The notes below the pieces were generated by a model. The model saw only the letters and a program-made list of their open reading frames with translations. It did no database searches and had not been told where the DNA came from. Shown piece by piece: positions 15,789-26,084 of a stretch of 64,000 bases of DNA. The stretch's first letter is position 1. Each line of letters begins with the position of its first letter. Made by a program: the position numbers and the translations under genes. This stretch comes from Paraglaciecola hydrolytica (GTDB lineage: Bacteria; Pseudomonadota; Gammaproteobacteria; Enterobacterales; Alteromonadaceae): contig NZ_LSNE01000003.1 in assembly GCF_001565895.1 (NCBI RefSeq), positions 724,257-788,256 on the forward strand, in the 5' to 3' direction.

Positions 15789-18212
15789 TTAAGCACGGCA
15801 TTTAAATGCCAAGGCCTCGATGGCCAACGCGGAACTCACCACCATCTCTTGTTGTAATTGAGCGGCTTGCCATAGCTGTTGCTGTACATCTCGCTGATGC
15901 TCAGGTTTTAAAGGCTCTCCCTTTGCACATTGCGCGACTAATTTTTGCCCTATATCCACTACCTGACTCAGCGTTGTAACAAGCGGAGCTAAGGAATGTA
16001 ACTTGGGGTAGTTGGCTATCAGCAGTTTTAGCTTGGGTAGGTTTTTCTGCCATTTTTGTAGTAGTTGCTCAATAAACTTTTTAGCCTGTTGGTCACCCTG
16101 CTGAAATAACTCAATATGCCGTTTTAGCTCAACCAAGCCCAAGCTTTGCGCAGATAAATAATCCACATATTGATTGAGCTCTACCAGTTGATGATAGTTA
16201 TCGTGCTGAAACTTACTGTGATGGCGAGTGTAATACTGAGCTTGCTCTACAGCTTCGGCCAAAATGATTAAAGGCTCGATGTCTGCATCCTGAGAAGTAA
16301 GTTGTTTAAAACCCGCACGCTGTTGCTGGGTAAATTCCAAACCAATGACTTCGCTGGCATAAGTTTGCATTACCGTTAAACGGCGATACATAGCATCTTC
16401 ATCGGTCAAAGTAGCAGGCGACCATAAACGCTCAGCTATGGCATACAGCCGTGGCCATAAACGTAAATCGAGATTATCTGCTCGAACTATTTCACTCCAA
16501 ATAGCGGCCTCACCACCTAATATATTTTTGTGTAACTTAGGCAAATCTGTAGGTACTTTTGAGGCAGCGACAAAGTCTTGCAGCATAGCAGGTAGAGCCT
16601 TACTGCCAGTGCTCTGAGCAAGCCGATTACCACTGACAGAATAAGGCGTATTACCAATTAAAATACGGCCTTGTTGGATCACATCTTTGCTTAAATCGAG
16701 TTCAAATTGACTGGGCCCCATCCAGCTATCCACAGTAAAACGTTGTAGATTAGCTCGTGGTTCTAACTCATTGATTAACCTGGCTTGTTGATTATTAAAC
16801 CGCAGCAGTACTTGTTTGCCGGCCTCACTGCTGAGTAAGACAAACTCTCCACTTACGGCACTGCCTTTTAGCCGTGGCATGGTGAATTGCCAATGTTGCC
16901 AGTGCTTAATATCCTGAGTCTTAAAACTCGGCTGTTTGAAACTAGTAAAGGGATCATTACGATAGTGATAGGCCGCCTCTTGAGGTTGGTCAACGTAATA
17001 ACCGGTAGACAGTAAAACCTGATAATCACTAGAGGCAATGTGCTGCAAAGAATCTAAACCGCGCCAAGATTGCACCACAATATCTTTGGGTAAGTCAGTG
17101 GCAAAAACCTCATCCCAACCCATCATTTGTTTGCCGTATTTGCTTAATATTTGTTGTACTTGCTGATTAAAGTAGGCATGTAATTGATGCTCGTCAGCCA
17201 GTTGATGTTGCTGCATATAGTGTTGCACGGCCTGACTTTGCTGCCACTGTGTTGGCTCGATTTCATCACCACCAATGTGCACATAAACGTCGGGAAACAA
17301 CTCAGCAAGTTCACTGATGATGGTTTCAATAAATTGGTAAACCTGAGGGTTGGAAGGATCAAGCAGAGGCTCAAACACCCCCCAATGGCGCTGCATTGTA
17401 TAGGGTCCGGGCTGAGTAATTAGCTCTGGATAAGCCACGGCGATGGCCGAAGCGTGACCCGGTACATCAAATTCCGGCACCACACGAATGCCCAAGAGGG
17501 CGGCGTATTGTACTACCTCACGAATTTGCTGCTGAGTGTAAAAAAGTCCGTCCGACGCCAAGAGCTGTAATTTTGGATAGGCCTTTGACGCGATACGCCA
17601 GCCTTGATCGTCGGTGAGATGCCAATGTAATACATTAAGTTTGGCCGATGCCATGCCCCGCAGTTGGCGTTTGATGGTATCCACCGGCATAAAGTGGCGC
17701 ACACTGTCGATTAACAAACCACGCCAGGCAAACCGTGGTTTATCGTCAATGTCCACGGCCGGAATGCTGCGCTGAGTTCTATTCACTAATTGCAATAAAG
17801 TCTGCACACCATGTAACATGCCTCGCTCGGTTTGTGCCTTTAATGTGATAAGCCTAGGACTAACACTTAGGTGATATTGCTCGTTATCGTGCAATGTGGG
17901 GATAAGCTCACCGCTCTTTCCCCCTACTTCCATGACTTGTGTTACGCCCTCTACCTCTACTAACAAATTAGCTTGGTCTTTAGCTGTCACCCACAGTACT
18001 TCAACTTGCTGGAGCTGTTCTAGCTGCTCTTTGATTAACTCACACCTTGCCTCGCTCACATGCTGAGTGAAGACCTTAAGTTGACTCGGTAAAGTAAAAT
18101 GCCCGGCTTGTTGTTGCACCTCACTGGGATAAGGCATTAAATTTAAGGGCTGCATTCCGTGGCTAGTTATTGACCATAACAATCCAAGACCAGCGATAAT
18201 GATTTTATACAT
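15789..18212 (-). CDS. GH20 beta-N-acetylhexosaminidase
   Basis: Exported glycosidase that releases terminal N-acetylglucosamine or N-acetylgalactosamine residues from chitooligosaccharides or peptidoglycan fragments. A signal peptide (about residues 1-20) precedes a GH20b-type N-terminal domain and the catalytic TIM barrel with HWHLTDDQGWR and the catalytic D316-E317 pair in HIGGDE. The C-terminal region beyond the barrel (about 160 residues) is helical and Gln-rich. At 807 residues it is longer than the minimal enzyme but in the range of marine homologues. It begins two bases after the SSS transporter stop and is the last gene of the six-gene operon. Confidence 0.92.
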   Translation of the reverse strand: MYKIIIAGLGLLWSITSHGMQPLNLMPYPSEVQQQAGHFTLPSQLKVFTQHVSEARCELIKEQLEQLQQVEVLWVTAKDQANLLVEVEGVTQVMEVGGKSGELIPTLHDNEQYHLSVSPRLITLKAQTERGMLHGVQTLLQLVNRTQRSIPAVDIDDKPRFAWRGLLIDSVRHFMPVDTIKRQLRGMASAKLNVLHWHLTDDQGWRIASKAYPKLQLLASDGLFYTQQQIREVVQYAALLGIRVVPEFDVPGHASAIAVAYPELITQPGPYTMQRHWGVFEPLLDPSNPQVYQFIETIISELAELFPDVYVHIGGDEIEPTQWQQSQAVQHYMQQHQLADEHQLHAYFNQQVQQILSKYGKQMMGWDEVFATDLPKDIVVQSWRGLDSLQHIASSDYQVLLSTGYYVDQPQEAAYHYRNDPFTSFKQPSFKTQDIKHWQHWQFTMPRLKGSAVSGEFVLLSSEAGKQVLLRFNNQQARLINELEPRANLQRFTVDSWMGPSQFELDLSKDVIQQGRILIGNTPYSVSGNRLAQSTGSKALPAMLQDFVAASKVPTDLPKLHKNILGGEAAIWSEIVRADNLDLRLWPRLYAIAERLWSPATLTDEDAMYRRLTVMQTYASEVIGLEFTQQQRAGFKQLTSQDADIEPLIILAEAVEQAQYYTRHHSKFQHDNYHQLVELNQYVDYLSAQSLGLVELKRHIELFQQGDQQAKKFIEQLLQKWQKNLPKLKLLIANYPKLHSLAPLVTTLSQVVDIGQKLVAQCAKGEPLKPEHQRDVQQQLWQAAQLQQEMVVSSALAIEALAFKCRA

Positions 18213-18214
18213 GT

Positions 18215-19732
18215 TTATAAACTGCCTTGTTTATCTAAAGTTTGTCGATTGTTGTTGGACTCAAGATTGTCGGGATCAGATTCCAGCTCGGCACGCTGTT
18301 TATTAAGTTTGGTTAAGGCTTGTTCAGGAGTAACCGTTGAGACTGGTGTTAACAAGGTCACGATGACCCCGCAACACAGGGCGGCACACAAAGAAGGGAT
18401 AACCGGATTACCAAACAATATCAGCCATTGTGGCTGAAAATTAACGATGATAGCCGTGCTACTGCCTGCTATTAACGTCGCCAGCGCACCCTGCCAGTTA
18501 TAACGTGGCCAAAAACGACCAAGCAAGGCACAAACACACATACCAGACATTAAGATGGCTATCATTTTGGTGATATAAGCCACGATATCGTTAGAAATCA
18601 TGGCAAAACCCAAGGCCAGTGAAATAGTTAAGACCAAACTAATACGTGACCAAAACACCGCTTTTTCTGGTGCCGGCATACTACCACTGCACATTTGATA
18701 TAAGTCGCGCATGACCACACTTACACCAGCAATGGCATCGGAGCTGGCACTAGACAAAGTAGCGGATATCCCGGCAATAATAATAAAAGCGCCAAGACCC
18801 AAGGGCATAAAATACAAAGCCATATGGGGGAAGGCAAAAGAGGCGTTGTCTAAGTGCTGCTCTACCGCAAAGGCACTCATGCCAATAATGGCCGGAATAA
18901 TTGAAAAGCCTAAGTACAACAATCCAGAATAAATAAAAGAACGACGAATGGTTGCTACATCTTTGCCAGAATAGATACGCTGGCGAAAAGAAGGTGTGGC
19001 TAAGATGCCAACTAAAATAGCTAAGGCCAAGGAGATTGCCGGTAACAGGCCAATTTTGTCCACCGCAAACCAACTTTGATTAGCGACTGGTTGGGCGCTC
19101 AGCATGGCATCCCAACCGCCAACGGCTTGAATGGAGAAATATGCCATCAAGAAAAAACCACAAAACAGAATAATGGCTTGAATGGAGTCGGTCCACACCA
19201 CAGCCATGTAGCCGCCTTTCACCACATATAGGGCAAAACTAAAGGCAATAAGTACTTTGGCCAGTTGTAAATCCATGCCCGTTAACCAAGCCAGATACAA
19301 ACCACCGCCAATAATATGAGCACCTAACCAACCAATACTGGCCACAAAAATGATGACGGCAATGAGGTTTTTGATCAAAGTATTGGCGCCAACGTAATAA
19401 CTTAGCTCTTCACTCATGGTCATAAAACGTAAGTTACGCAGGGGCGCAAACCACCACGCCAAGAGTAAAATTCCGACTGCACCACCTATGCCGTATAAGG
19501 TGCCAGCCCAGCCATTTTGATAGGCAAAACCAACAGCGCCCATGGATGAACCAGTGCCTACCATGGTGGCTACTGTCGTACCTAAGGTGAGTAAAAAAGG
19601 CAGTTTTCGCCCACCCAGCAAAAATTGCTCAGCGTTATTGTTAGCTTTGTTGGCTTTACCAGAAACCACTAAAGCAATGCCAAACATCACTAGGATGTAA
19701 ACGAGAAAAAACACCACAAAAGTAATATTCAC
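18215..19732 (-). CDS. Sodium:solute symporter (SSS family)
   Basis: Inner-membrane importer of about 505 residues with about 13 hydrophobic segments. The segment GTTVATMVGTGSSMGAVGFAY and the later FSxRIYSGKD-like loop (FRQRIYSGKD) are typical of the SSS family, which couples uptake to sodium. The start is GTG with GAGG 8 bases upstream. It lies between the RidA and hexosaminidase genes, so the substrate may be an aminosugar, a D-amino acid or an N-acyl-amino acid released by the operon's enzymes; the sequence alone does not decide. A hydrophilic tail rich in Asn, Glu and Asp ends the protein. Confidence 0.9.
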   Translation of the reverse strand: MNITFVVFFLVYILVMFGIALVVSGKANKANNNAEQFLLGGRKLPFLLTLGTTVATMVGTGSSMGAVGFAYQNGWAGTLYGIGGAVGILLLAWWFAPLRNLRFMTMSEELSYYVGANTLIKNLIAVIIFVASIGWLGAHIIGGGLYLAWLTGMDLQLAKVLIAFSFALYVVKGGYMAVVWTDSIQAIILFCGFFLMAYFSIQAVGGWDAMLSAQPVANQSWFAVDKIGLLPAISLALAILVGILATPSFRQRIYSGKDVATIRRSFIYSGLLYLGFSIIPAIIGMSAFAVEQHLDNASFAFPHMALYFMPLGLGAFIIIAGISATLSSASSDAIAGVSVVMRDLYQMCSGSMPAPEKAVFWSRISLVLTISLALGFAMISNDIVAYITKMIAILMSGMCVCALLGRFWPRYNWQGALATLIAGSSTAIIVNFQPQWLILFGNPVIPSLCAALCCGVIVTLLTPVSTVTPEQALTKLNKQRAELESDPDNLESNNNRQTLDKQGSL

Positions 19733-19762
19733 GTTATCAGCCTCGACTACTGCCCATGGCCA

Positions 19763-20149
19763 CTAAGGTGCTTTATAACAAGTAACATCAACCTCAACCT
19801 TGCAATCCACCACTAGACTAGCCACGGCGCAAATACGGGCGGGCGGGTGTGCCCCAAATACCTCTTTAAATACCTTATTAAAAGATTGGAAATACCGCGC
19901 ATCGGTCAGGATCACGGTGACATGCACCACAGTGTCGAGGCCGTAACCAGCTTGCTGCATGATGTCTAAACAGTTTTGAATGGCCAAACGCGACTGCTCG
20001 ATAATGCCACCTTCAACCACTTCGCCGTCTGTCATGGGAGTTTGACCCGATACCATTAGCCAGCCACCGGCTTGCACGGCACTGGAAAAAGGTAAATGCT
20101 GGCCACCTGTGCCTACTCCCCCCAAACTGCCAAAACGTTTAATCGTCAT
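19763..20149 (-). CDS. RidA-family reactive-intermediate deaminase
   Basis: A 128-residue cytoplasmic protein of the YjgF/YER057c/UK114 family. RidA enzymes hydrolyse 2-aminoacrylate and related imines, preventing damage to PLP enzymes. The conserved VSGQTPMT stretch, the QNCLDIMQQAGYGLDTVVHVTVIL segment and the PPARICAVASL motif with the key Arg are visible. It starts with AGGAAAA before the ATG, 22 bases after the D-aminoacylase. The pairing with a D-serine-dehydratase-like enzyme in the same operon is a direct biochemical match, because that reaction produces 2-aminoacrylate. Confidence 0.92.
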   Translation of the reverse strand: MTIKRFGSLGGVGTGGQHLPFSSAVQAGGWLMVSGQTPMTDGEVVEGGIIEQSRLAIQNCLDIMQQAGYGLDTVVHVTVILTDARYFQSFNKVFKEVFGAHPPARICAVASLVVDCKVEVDVTCYKAP

Positions 20150-20171
20150 ATTTTCCTGCTCCCTAAGTGCA

Positions 20172-21749
20172 TTAATTGATAGTCGTTGAATATTGATGTT
20201 TAAGAAAACGTCCGGCCTGACGCATTACTGGTGTTGTGTTTTCAGCTGCGTTTGATTGCCCCGTGACTAAATGTGGGTACTGGCTGAGATCCTGCTGTTG
20301 ATAACTCAACTTGCCGTTGACCCACACTTGTAATATCCCAGTGGAAATTTGTTTAGGCTGGCTAAAAGTGGCGTTATCTTTGATGGTGTAAGGGTCAAAC
20401 AGCACCAAATCGGCATAATAACCGGGCTGGATCAGCCCGCGGCGTTCAATGGCAAATTCTTGGGCCGATAAACCCGTCATTTTATGAATGGCTTTAGCTA
20501 AAGGTAATAACTGTTGTTCACGCACGTAATGCCCAAGTATACGAGGGAAACTACCCCATAAACGTGGGTGAGGATGGGGATCACAAGGTAGGCCGTCGGA
20601 GCCAATCATGGAGTGGGGAAACCGGATGATGGCCTCTACATCGTTTTCATCCATGCCGTGATACACCGCGCCCGCAGGCTGAAGTTTTTTGGCTGCGTCT
20701 AATAAACTCAGGTTCCACTTTTTGGCAATATCTTGCAGATTGTTGCCCGCCATCTCAGGATGGCTGTCAGACCACGTAATATAAATATCAAAGTCGGCTG
20801 TCACTTGGCGTAAATCCAAGGTACTCGAACTGGCATTATAGGGGTAACAATCGCAGCCAATATGCTGATGTTGTTGAGCTTGCACTATATGCTCTAGCAC
20901 TTGTGCCGAGCGCCCCCAATTAGCTTTTCCCGCACATTTTAAGTGAGAAATAATCACATCAACCTTGGCATGGCGACCCACGCTAAAGGCTTCATCCAGT
21001 GCAGTCAAAATGCCATCAAACTCGGTACGTAAATGCGTGGTGTATTTACCTGCAAAGGGACTTAATACGGCCGCGAGTTGCTGCACTTCGTTAAAACTAG
21101 CGGCATTGGCATTGTGATAGGCCAAGCCGGTACTCAAACCCTTGGCACCTTGTTGCATAGCACTTAACAATAAAGCCTGCATGGCGGCAATTTGAGTTTC
21201 ATTCGCAGTTTGGTGCAAGTCATCCATGACCTGCGCGCGTAAAGCCGTATGCCCCACCAGAGCGACTAAATTTACCGCAGGTTGGGCCTTTTCAAAAGCC
21301 GCCACATAATCACTAAACTGGTGATATAAAAACTCACTTTTGTTGCCCAAAAGGTTAATTGGATCGGGGATGGGTTTGTGCTGTGCGTCAGTAAAAGCCA
21401 GCGGACTCGCGCTAATACCACAGTTACCCACTATGACAGTACACACTCCCTGACTGAGTTTGTATAACATGGCCGGATTACGTAGGATTTCCAAGTCATC
21501 ATGGGTATGTACATCAATAAACCCGGGCGCTAAAGCCAAACCCTTGGCGTCCATATGTTGTGTTGCCGACCAATGTTGCAGTTGCCCCACAGCACAAATA
21601 ATATCGTCGCGCACTGCCACATCTTGCAAGTTGGCTGGCGAGCCACTGCCATCAAATAAGGTCACATTGCTTATTAGTAAATCAGCATGATGTGCTTCAT
21701 TGGAGCTTGGTTGGTCTGCGTTGTTTTGCTCTGTCACGACGGCTGTCAT
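20172..21749 (-). CDS. N-acyl-D-amino-acid deacylase (D-aminoacylase)
   Basis: Zinc amidohydrolase that releases the free D-amino acid from N-acyl-D-amino acids. The amidohydrolase metal motif is in PGFIDVHTHDD, the family-specific cysteine ligand in VGNCGIS, and the GSDGLPCDPHPHPR block contains the conserved aspartate and substrate-binding residues. About 525 residues, slightly longer than the Alcaligenes enzyme. I start at the ATG at 21749, which avoids overlapping the upstream regulator; an ATG 18 codons further up would overlap it. Substrate range (D-Glu, D-Met or others) cannot be told. Product flow to the PLP deaminase in the same operon is likely. Confidence 0.9.
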   Translation of the reverse strand: MTAVVTEQNNADQPSSNEAHHADLLISNVTLFDGSGSPANLQDVAVRDDIICAVGQLQHWSATQHMDAKGLALAPGFIDVHTHDDLEILRNPAMLYKLSQGVCTVIVGNCGISASPLAFTDAQHKPIPDPINLLGNKSEFLYHQFSDYVAAFEKAQPAVNLVALVGHTALRAQVMDDLHQTANETQIAAMQALLLSAMQQGAKGLSTGLAYHNANAASFNEVQQLAAVLSPFAGKYTTHLRTEFDGILTALDEAFSVGRHAKVDVIISHLKCAGKANWGRSAQVLEHIVQAQQHQHIGCDCYPYNASSSTLDLRQVTADFDIYITWSDSHPEMAGNNLQDIAKKWNLSLLDAAKKLQPAGAVYHGMDENDVEAIIRFPHSMIGSDGLPCDPHPHPRLWGSFPRILGHYVREQQLLPLAKAIHKMTGLSAQEFAIERRGLIQPGYYADLVLFDPYTIKDNATFSQPKQISTGILQVWVNGKLSYQQQDLSQYPHLVTGQSNAAENTTPVMRQAGRFLKHQYSTTIN

Positions 21750-21759
21750 GGGTATGGGT

Positions 21760-22608
21760 TTAGTCACCAAGTGGCAAGCGCTCCGAACAGTGGCGATGTT
21801 CATCTAAATGAAATTTTAGACGACGTAACTTTTCCCGCGACTTACGTTGATTTCGGATAGCCACTTCACTGGCCAGCATGTCGATAGCGGCCAGCATCAC
21901 GTAACGTGAAGCACTAGGCTGAAATATATAATCACTTTCCTGCGTTTTTAGCGGTAAATGCACATCGGCCACGGTGGATAAACTGCCACTAGCACAGATG
22001 GTTATTATCTGGGCTCCATACTCTTGAGCTATACGTGTAGCAGCCAATACGTCAGGGCTTTCCCCACTTAAGGATAAAGCAATCACCACATCACCCTTGT
22101 TAACCGTTGCCGCACTCATGCGCATTAACATGGGATCAGAATAAGCATTACTTTTAATTTCTAAGCGGAACAAACGGTGATGACATTCTTGCGCCATCAC
22201 GGTACTGCCCCCCCCCACGCCAAAAAGCAGCACATGTTGAGTTTGAGTCACCAGATCACAGGCTTTTTTGAGCAAGTCATCGGTGATTAAACCCGCATTA
22301 AGATCCAGAATATCGTGAATGGCTTGATAGACTATGGGCCGCTTTACGGTTTTGGAATCTTCTTCAATAAAACGTGCACCAACGGCGGCAGATTGGGCGA
22401 TTTTGAGCTTCATATCACGTACATTGTCGCAACTTAAGGCTCGTGCCAAACGAGTAATACTGGCTTGGCTCACCTCTATTTTTAAGGCCAATTCATTGAT
22501 CGAGGCACTGGCCGCAAAGCTCAGATTATCGAGGATGTACTGAGCCACTTTTTGCTCGGCTGGCCGCAATGTGGGCAAGGCATTTTGCATGCGCGATACA
22601 ATATCCAT
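21760..22608 (-). CDS. MurR/RpiR family transcriptional regulator
   Basis: A 282-residue regulator with an N-terminal RpiR helix-turn-helix (residues 1-77, SINELALKIEVSQASITRLARAL) and a SIS sugar-isomerase fold from about residue 120 (VLLFGVGGGSTV, ALSLSGESPDV) that binds a phosphosugar or related effector. It overlaps the PLP-enzyme stop by one base and is followed 10 bases later by the D-aminoacylase, so it is embedded in the operon and presumably controls it. The effector could be GlcNAc-6P or MurNAc-6P, consistent with the hexosaminidase in the operon, but this is inference. Confidence 0.92.
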   Translation of the reverse strand: MDIVSRMQNALPTLRPAEQKVAQYILDNLSFAASASINELALKIEVSQASITRLARALSCDNVRDMKLKIAQSAAVGARFIEEDSKTVKRPIVYQAIHDILDLNAGLITDDLLKKACDLVTQTQHVLLFGVGGGSTVMAQECHHRLFRLEIKSNAYSDPMLMRMSAATVNKGDVVIALSLSGESPDVLAATRIAQEYGAQIITICASGSLSTVADVHLPLKTQESDYIFQPSASRYVMLAAIDMLASEVAIRNQRKSREKLRRLKFHLDEHRHCSERLPLGD

Positions 22609-23861
22609 TAGAATTGGGTCTCTATAAGTTCGATAACATTAAGTTGCTCATCCACTATGGCCAAGGTGCGCCACTTATCTAAGGTTAGACAAGGGTGAGA
22701 AGTAGAAAAACTTAGTATGTCGCCGGGTTGAATATCGCTGTCAGCGGGCAAGGACAACATGGCATGTTGATCCATGATCTTAGTTAATTTCCATTGTGCA
22801 TTAACTTTGAGTGTACGTTGCCAGCCGGGACGATAATGACATTCTGGGGTGGGTAAACCCGCATCAAAGGCCGCATCACGTTTACCAAAACCCACTATAA
22901 CCATGCCCGGTTCAGGAACGGATTGCACATAGGCCCAGATTTCTAAACTGCTGATCAGATCACCACTGATTTCACAGGCTAAACTGCTACGCTCACGTAA
23001 TTGTTGTTGTGCGTCTTGATAGATGCCAGTGTCGTGAATGAGATAACAACCGGGGCGGATCACCACCAGCCAACCTTCAGGTAAATTGCTACTGTCCAGT
23101 TGCTCAGCTACCACGTCATACCATGCCGAACCGGCACCACTAACAATAATCTCCCCCTGTGCAAACAGATGCTGCTCAGCCATTAATAAGCTGAGTTGTT
23201 TGATGTTTTCCACAAATTGGCGGATGGTAGTAGCAGGATCATCACCGCGGATCACCCCTTCATAAAAGGTCACTCCACGCAGCTTAAGGTTAGACAGCTG
23301 TTTAATATGTTCAGCCAAATCCACAGCCTGTTGATTACCACGCACACCACAACGACCCGACTCCACACCCACTTCAATTAATACATTGAGCATCAAACCT
23401 TGCTCTGTAAAAAATTGATTAAGTGCTGTCACATTGCTGTGGGAATCAACAAAAACATAAAACTCTAAGTTAGTGGTTTTGAGTAATTGCGCGATGAGGG
23501 CAAAATTGCGTTTACCCACTAACTGATTGGCCATCAGCACACGTTCGATGCCCTGGGCACAGGCAGCAGCAACTTGTGGTGCAGTCGCTAAGGTCATGGC
23601 CCAAGCACCTGCCTCTATTTGTGTTTTGAATAAAGCGGGAGCCATGCTAGTTTTGCCATGGGGCGCCAGCTTAACACCTAACTTATTGGCGTAATTTGCC
23701 ATCCACTTAAGGTTATTGTGTAAAGCCGACTGTTTTAACACCGCGACGGGCAAACTGATGTCTTCCGCCAGAATATTCCAGCCAGTTTGTTGGATGTCCC
23801 CAATGCCTTTGCTGGCTAGAGATAAGGGGATATTTGTAGGGTGGATGTTCATTAATAACAT
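22608..23861 (-). CDS. D-serine-dehydratase-like PLP enzyme (DSD1 / amino acid deaminase)
   Basis: Fold-type III PLP enzyme related to alanine racemase N-terminal domain, D-threonine aldolase and eukaryotic-type D-serine dehydratase. The PLP lysine is K70 in LAPHGKT, followed by TLATAPQVAAA, and the C-terminal HPCLTLDKW segment carries the His and Cys that bind zinc in DSD1-type enzymes. The 417-residue length fits the amino acid deaminase group. Likely reaction: D-serine (or D-threonine) to an oxoacid plus ammonia, through 2-aminoacrylate. First gene of the operon; the start may be the ATG at 23861 or three codons later, neither with a strong ribosome-binding site. Confidence 0.85.
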   Translation of the reverse strand: MLLMNIHPTNIPLSLASKGIGDIQQTGWNILAEDISLPVAVLKQSALHNNLKWMANYANKLGVKLAPHGKTSMAPALFKTQIEAGAWAMTLATAPQVAAACAQGIERVLMANQLVGKRNFALIAQLLKTTNLEFYVFVDSHSNVTALNQFFTEQGLMLNVLIEVGVESGRCGVRGNQQAVDLAEHIKQLSNLKLRGVTFYEGVIRGDDPATTIRQFVENIKQLSLLMAEQHLFAQGEIIVSGAGSAWYDVVAEQLDSSNLPEGWLVVIRPGCYLIHDTGIYQDAQQQLRERSSLACEISGDLISSLEIWAYVQSVPEPGMVIVGFGKRDAAFDAGLPTPECHYRPGWQRTLKVNAQWKLTKIMDQHAMLSLPADSDIQPGDILSFSTSHPCLTLDKWRTLAIVDEQLNVIELIETQF

Positions 23862-23871
23862 TTATATTGAT

Positions 23872-23886
23872 AAATAATTGTTATTT
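23872..23886. promoter_or_regulatory. Possible operator upstream of the D-amino-acid operon
   Basis: AAATAA-TTG-TTATTT is a perfect 6-3-6 inverted repeat just 11 bases before the first start codon, in a very AT-rich stretch. It could bind the operon's RpiR regulator. AT-rich repeats arise by chance, so this is weak. Confidence 0.25.
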
Positions 23887-24040
23887 TATAACTTATATGC
23901 TTGCTGCAAACAAGCTTATTATCATTTTTTGGTGCTATTTAAACTACCTGCGTCGTCCACTACTTATACAGAATTTAGGTAATTTAACCTTATTACTTAA
24001 GCTCTGAATCATAGCGCGCTGACTGTAAACTTGTTTAAAA

Positions 24041-24067
24041 AAAAGGAGATGTACAACATCTCCTTTT
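24041..24067 (-). terminator. Rho-independent terminator of hppA
   Basis: Perfect 12-bp stem (AAAAGGAGATGT / ACATCTCCTTTT) with a three-base loop; read leftward it is followed by a T-run. It lies 22 bases after the hppA stop. Confidence 0.9.
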
Positions 24068-24089
24068 AGTATTTAGTCAAAAATTACAC

Positions 24090-26084
24090 TTACAATAGCG
24101 GCGCTATAACCAAACTCACTATCGCCATCACGTTGATCAAGATATTCATGGCAGGGCCAGATGTATCTTTAAAGGGATCGCCGACTGTATCACCCACCAC
24201 CACGGCTGAATGTACCGCTGAACCTTTGCCTCCTAAATTGCCTTTTTCAACATATTTTTTAGCGTTATCCCAAGCGCCACCAGCGTTGGCCATCATTAGA
24301 GCCATTAATACACAACCTAGTAGTGCACCACCTAACATGCCACCTAGGGCATGTGCACCTAAACCAAAACCAACTAAGGGAGGAGCAATTACCGCAATAG
24401 CACCGGGTAGGATCATCTTTTTAAGTGCGGCTTTAGTGGCAATGTCCACGCAACGCGCGGTATCAGGTTCGGCAGTACCTTCCATCAAACCTTTTATTTC
24501 TCTGAATTGACGGCGAATTTCTTGGATCATCTCAAAGGCAGCGTCTCCCACTGCAGTCATAGTAATGGAAGCGATTAAAAAGGGTAAAACACCACCAATA
24601 AAGAGCCCGATCAAAACCATAGGGTCACCCAGATTTAAGTTAAATCCTGGGTAGTGCAAGGTTAATGTTTCGATAAATGCTGCAATTATTGCCAAGGCTG
24701 CAAGGGCTGCAGCGCCAATAGCAAAACCTTTACCTATGGCTGCGGTAGTGTTGCCCAGTTCGTCCAATGAGTCGGTTATATCACGGGTTTCTTTGCCCAA
24801 TCCGGCCATTTCAGCGATACCACCAGCGTTATCTGCCACAGGACCATAGGCATCAATTGCCATAGTTATACCTACCGTCGCCAGCATGCCCACGGCTGCA
24901 ATGCCGACACCATATAAACCGGCCAATTGGGTAGAGGCATAAATAATCGCACAGATGGTTAACACTGGTACCACGACAGATTGCATGCCAACCGATAAAC
25001 CGGTGATCATCACAGTCGCAGGGCCTGTTTGACCTGACTCTGCAATTTTACGCACGGGGGTTGAAGCCGTGTAATATTCGGTCACTAAACCAATTACAAT
25101 ACCACCTACTGCACCAGCCACTACGGCCCACCATACGTGGTTATTCACCCCTAACTCGCCAATCACAAAATAAGCCGCCGCGATAAATATCACCGCAGCC
25201 GACATGGTACCGGCACGTAGAGCAACCTCAGGTTTACTGGCAGACATGATTTTAACCAAGATAATTCCTGCTACGGAACATAATAGTCCGGTAGAGGCCA
25301 AAGCCAGTGGTAAAAACATTAAGGATTCACGATCGCCAAGGGCACCCACCGCCATCGTCGAGGCGATAGCAATAGTCGCAATCATCGAGCCACAATAAGA
25401 CTCAAAAATATCAGAACCCATACCTGCTACATCACCCACGTTATCCCCTACGTTATCGGCAATAACACCTGGGTTTCTGGGGTCATCTTCTGGTATGCCA
25501 GCTTCGATTTTACCCACTAAATCTGCGCCTACGTCGGCACTTTTAGTAAAAATACCGCCACCAACGCGAGAGAACAATGCCACTATTGATGCGCCCATAC
25601 CAAAGCCATGAATAACATGGGCGGTATGAGGGTCGCCACCAAACATCAGATATAACACCCCAAGACCAAGTAAGCCCATGGATGCGACACATAAACCCAT
25701 TACCGAACCGCCCATAAAAGCAATGGTTAATGCGGCAGCGGAGCCTTTGTCATGGGCTGCTTGAGTGGTGCGCACATTGGCTTTGGTGGCAGTAAACATG
25801 CCCATATAGCCAGCCAATGCAGAACAACAGGCACCCGCCACAAAGGCGATAGTGGTATTGGCACCGAGTGAAAAATACAGCGCGATTCCTACTACCAAAG
25901 CAAATAGAAATAACATTTTGTATTCGCGGTGCATAAACACCATGGCACCAAGATGTATGGCATCACCTATTTTACTGATGGCAGGATTGGTAACGGGATT
26001 TTTTTTGATTAAGAGGTAGACAATAAAAGCGCAGAATAAACCTGCAATACCGAGTATGGGTGGAGCATAAAGTAAGTTGGTCAT
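24090..26084 (-). CDS. hppA: K+-dependent membrane pyrophosphatase (Na+ pump)
   Basis: Integral-membrane enzyme that couples pyrophosphate hydrolysis to cation export. The catalytic motif DVGADLVGK is at residues 184-192, the second acidic motif DNVGDNVGD at 210-218, and a third acidic cluster occurs near the C-terminus ([12 protein letters not shown]). The segment [10 protein letters not shown] has Ala where K+-independent enzymes have Lys, marking the K+-dependent class; marine gammaproteobacterial members usually pump Na+. The 664 residues carry about 16 membrane segments. The ATG at 26084 has AGGGA 6 bases upstream. Divergent from soluble ppa. Confidence 0.94.
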   Translation of the reverse strand: MTNLLYAPPILGIAGLFCAFIVYLLIKKNPVTNPAISKIGDAIHLGAMVFMHREYKMLFLFALVVGIALYFSLGANTTIAFVAGACCSALAGYMGMFTATKANVRTTQAAHDKGSAAALTIAFMGGSVMGLCVASMGLLGLGVLYLMFGGDPHTAHVIHGFGMGASIVALFSRVGGGIFTKSADVGADLVGKIEAGIPEDDPRNPGVIADNVGDNVGDVAGMGSDIFESYCGSMIATIAIASTMAVGALGDRESLMFLPLALASTGLLCSVAGIILVKIMSASKPEVALRAGTMSAAVIFIAAAYFVIGELGVNNHVWWAVVAGAVGGIVIGLVTEYYTASTPVRKIAESGQTGPATVMITGLSVGMQSVVVPVLTICAIIYASTQLAGLYGVGIAAVGMLATVGITMAIDAYGPVADNAGGIAEMAGLGKETRDITDSLDELGNTTAAIGKGFAIGAAALAALAIIAAFIETLTLHYPGFNLNLGDPMVLIGLFIGGVLPFLIASITMTAVGDAAFEMIQEIRRQFREIKGLMEGTAEPDTARCVDIATKAALKKMILPGAIAVIAPPLVGFGLGAHALGGMLGGALLGCVLMALMMANAGGAWDNAKKYVEKGNLGGKGSAVHSAVVVGDTVGDPFKDTSGPAMNILINVMAIVSLVIAPLL

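Noticed and set aside
15581..15796. 71-codon leftward ORF between the cassette and the GH20 gene
   Set aside because: No ribosome-binding site, odd composition, and it spans the cassette junction and GH20 end; it looks like chance.
24133..24510. 125-codon + strand ORF inside hppA
   Set aside because: Antisense shadow of a well-conserved gene, with no ribosome-binding site.
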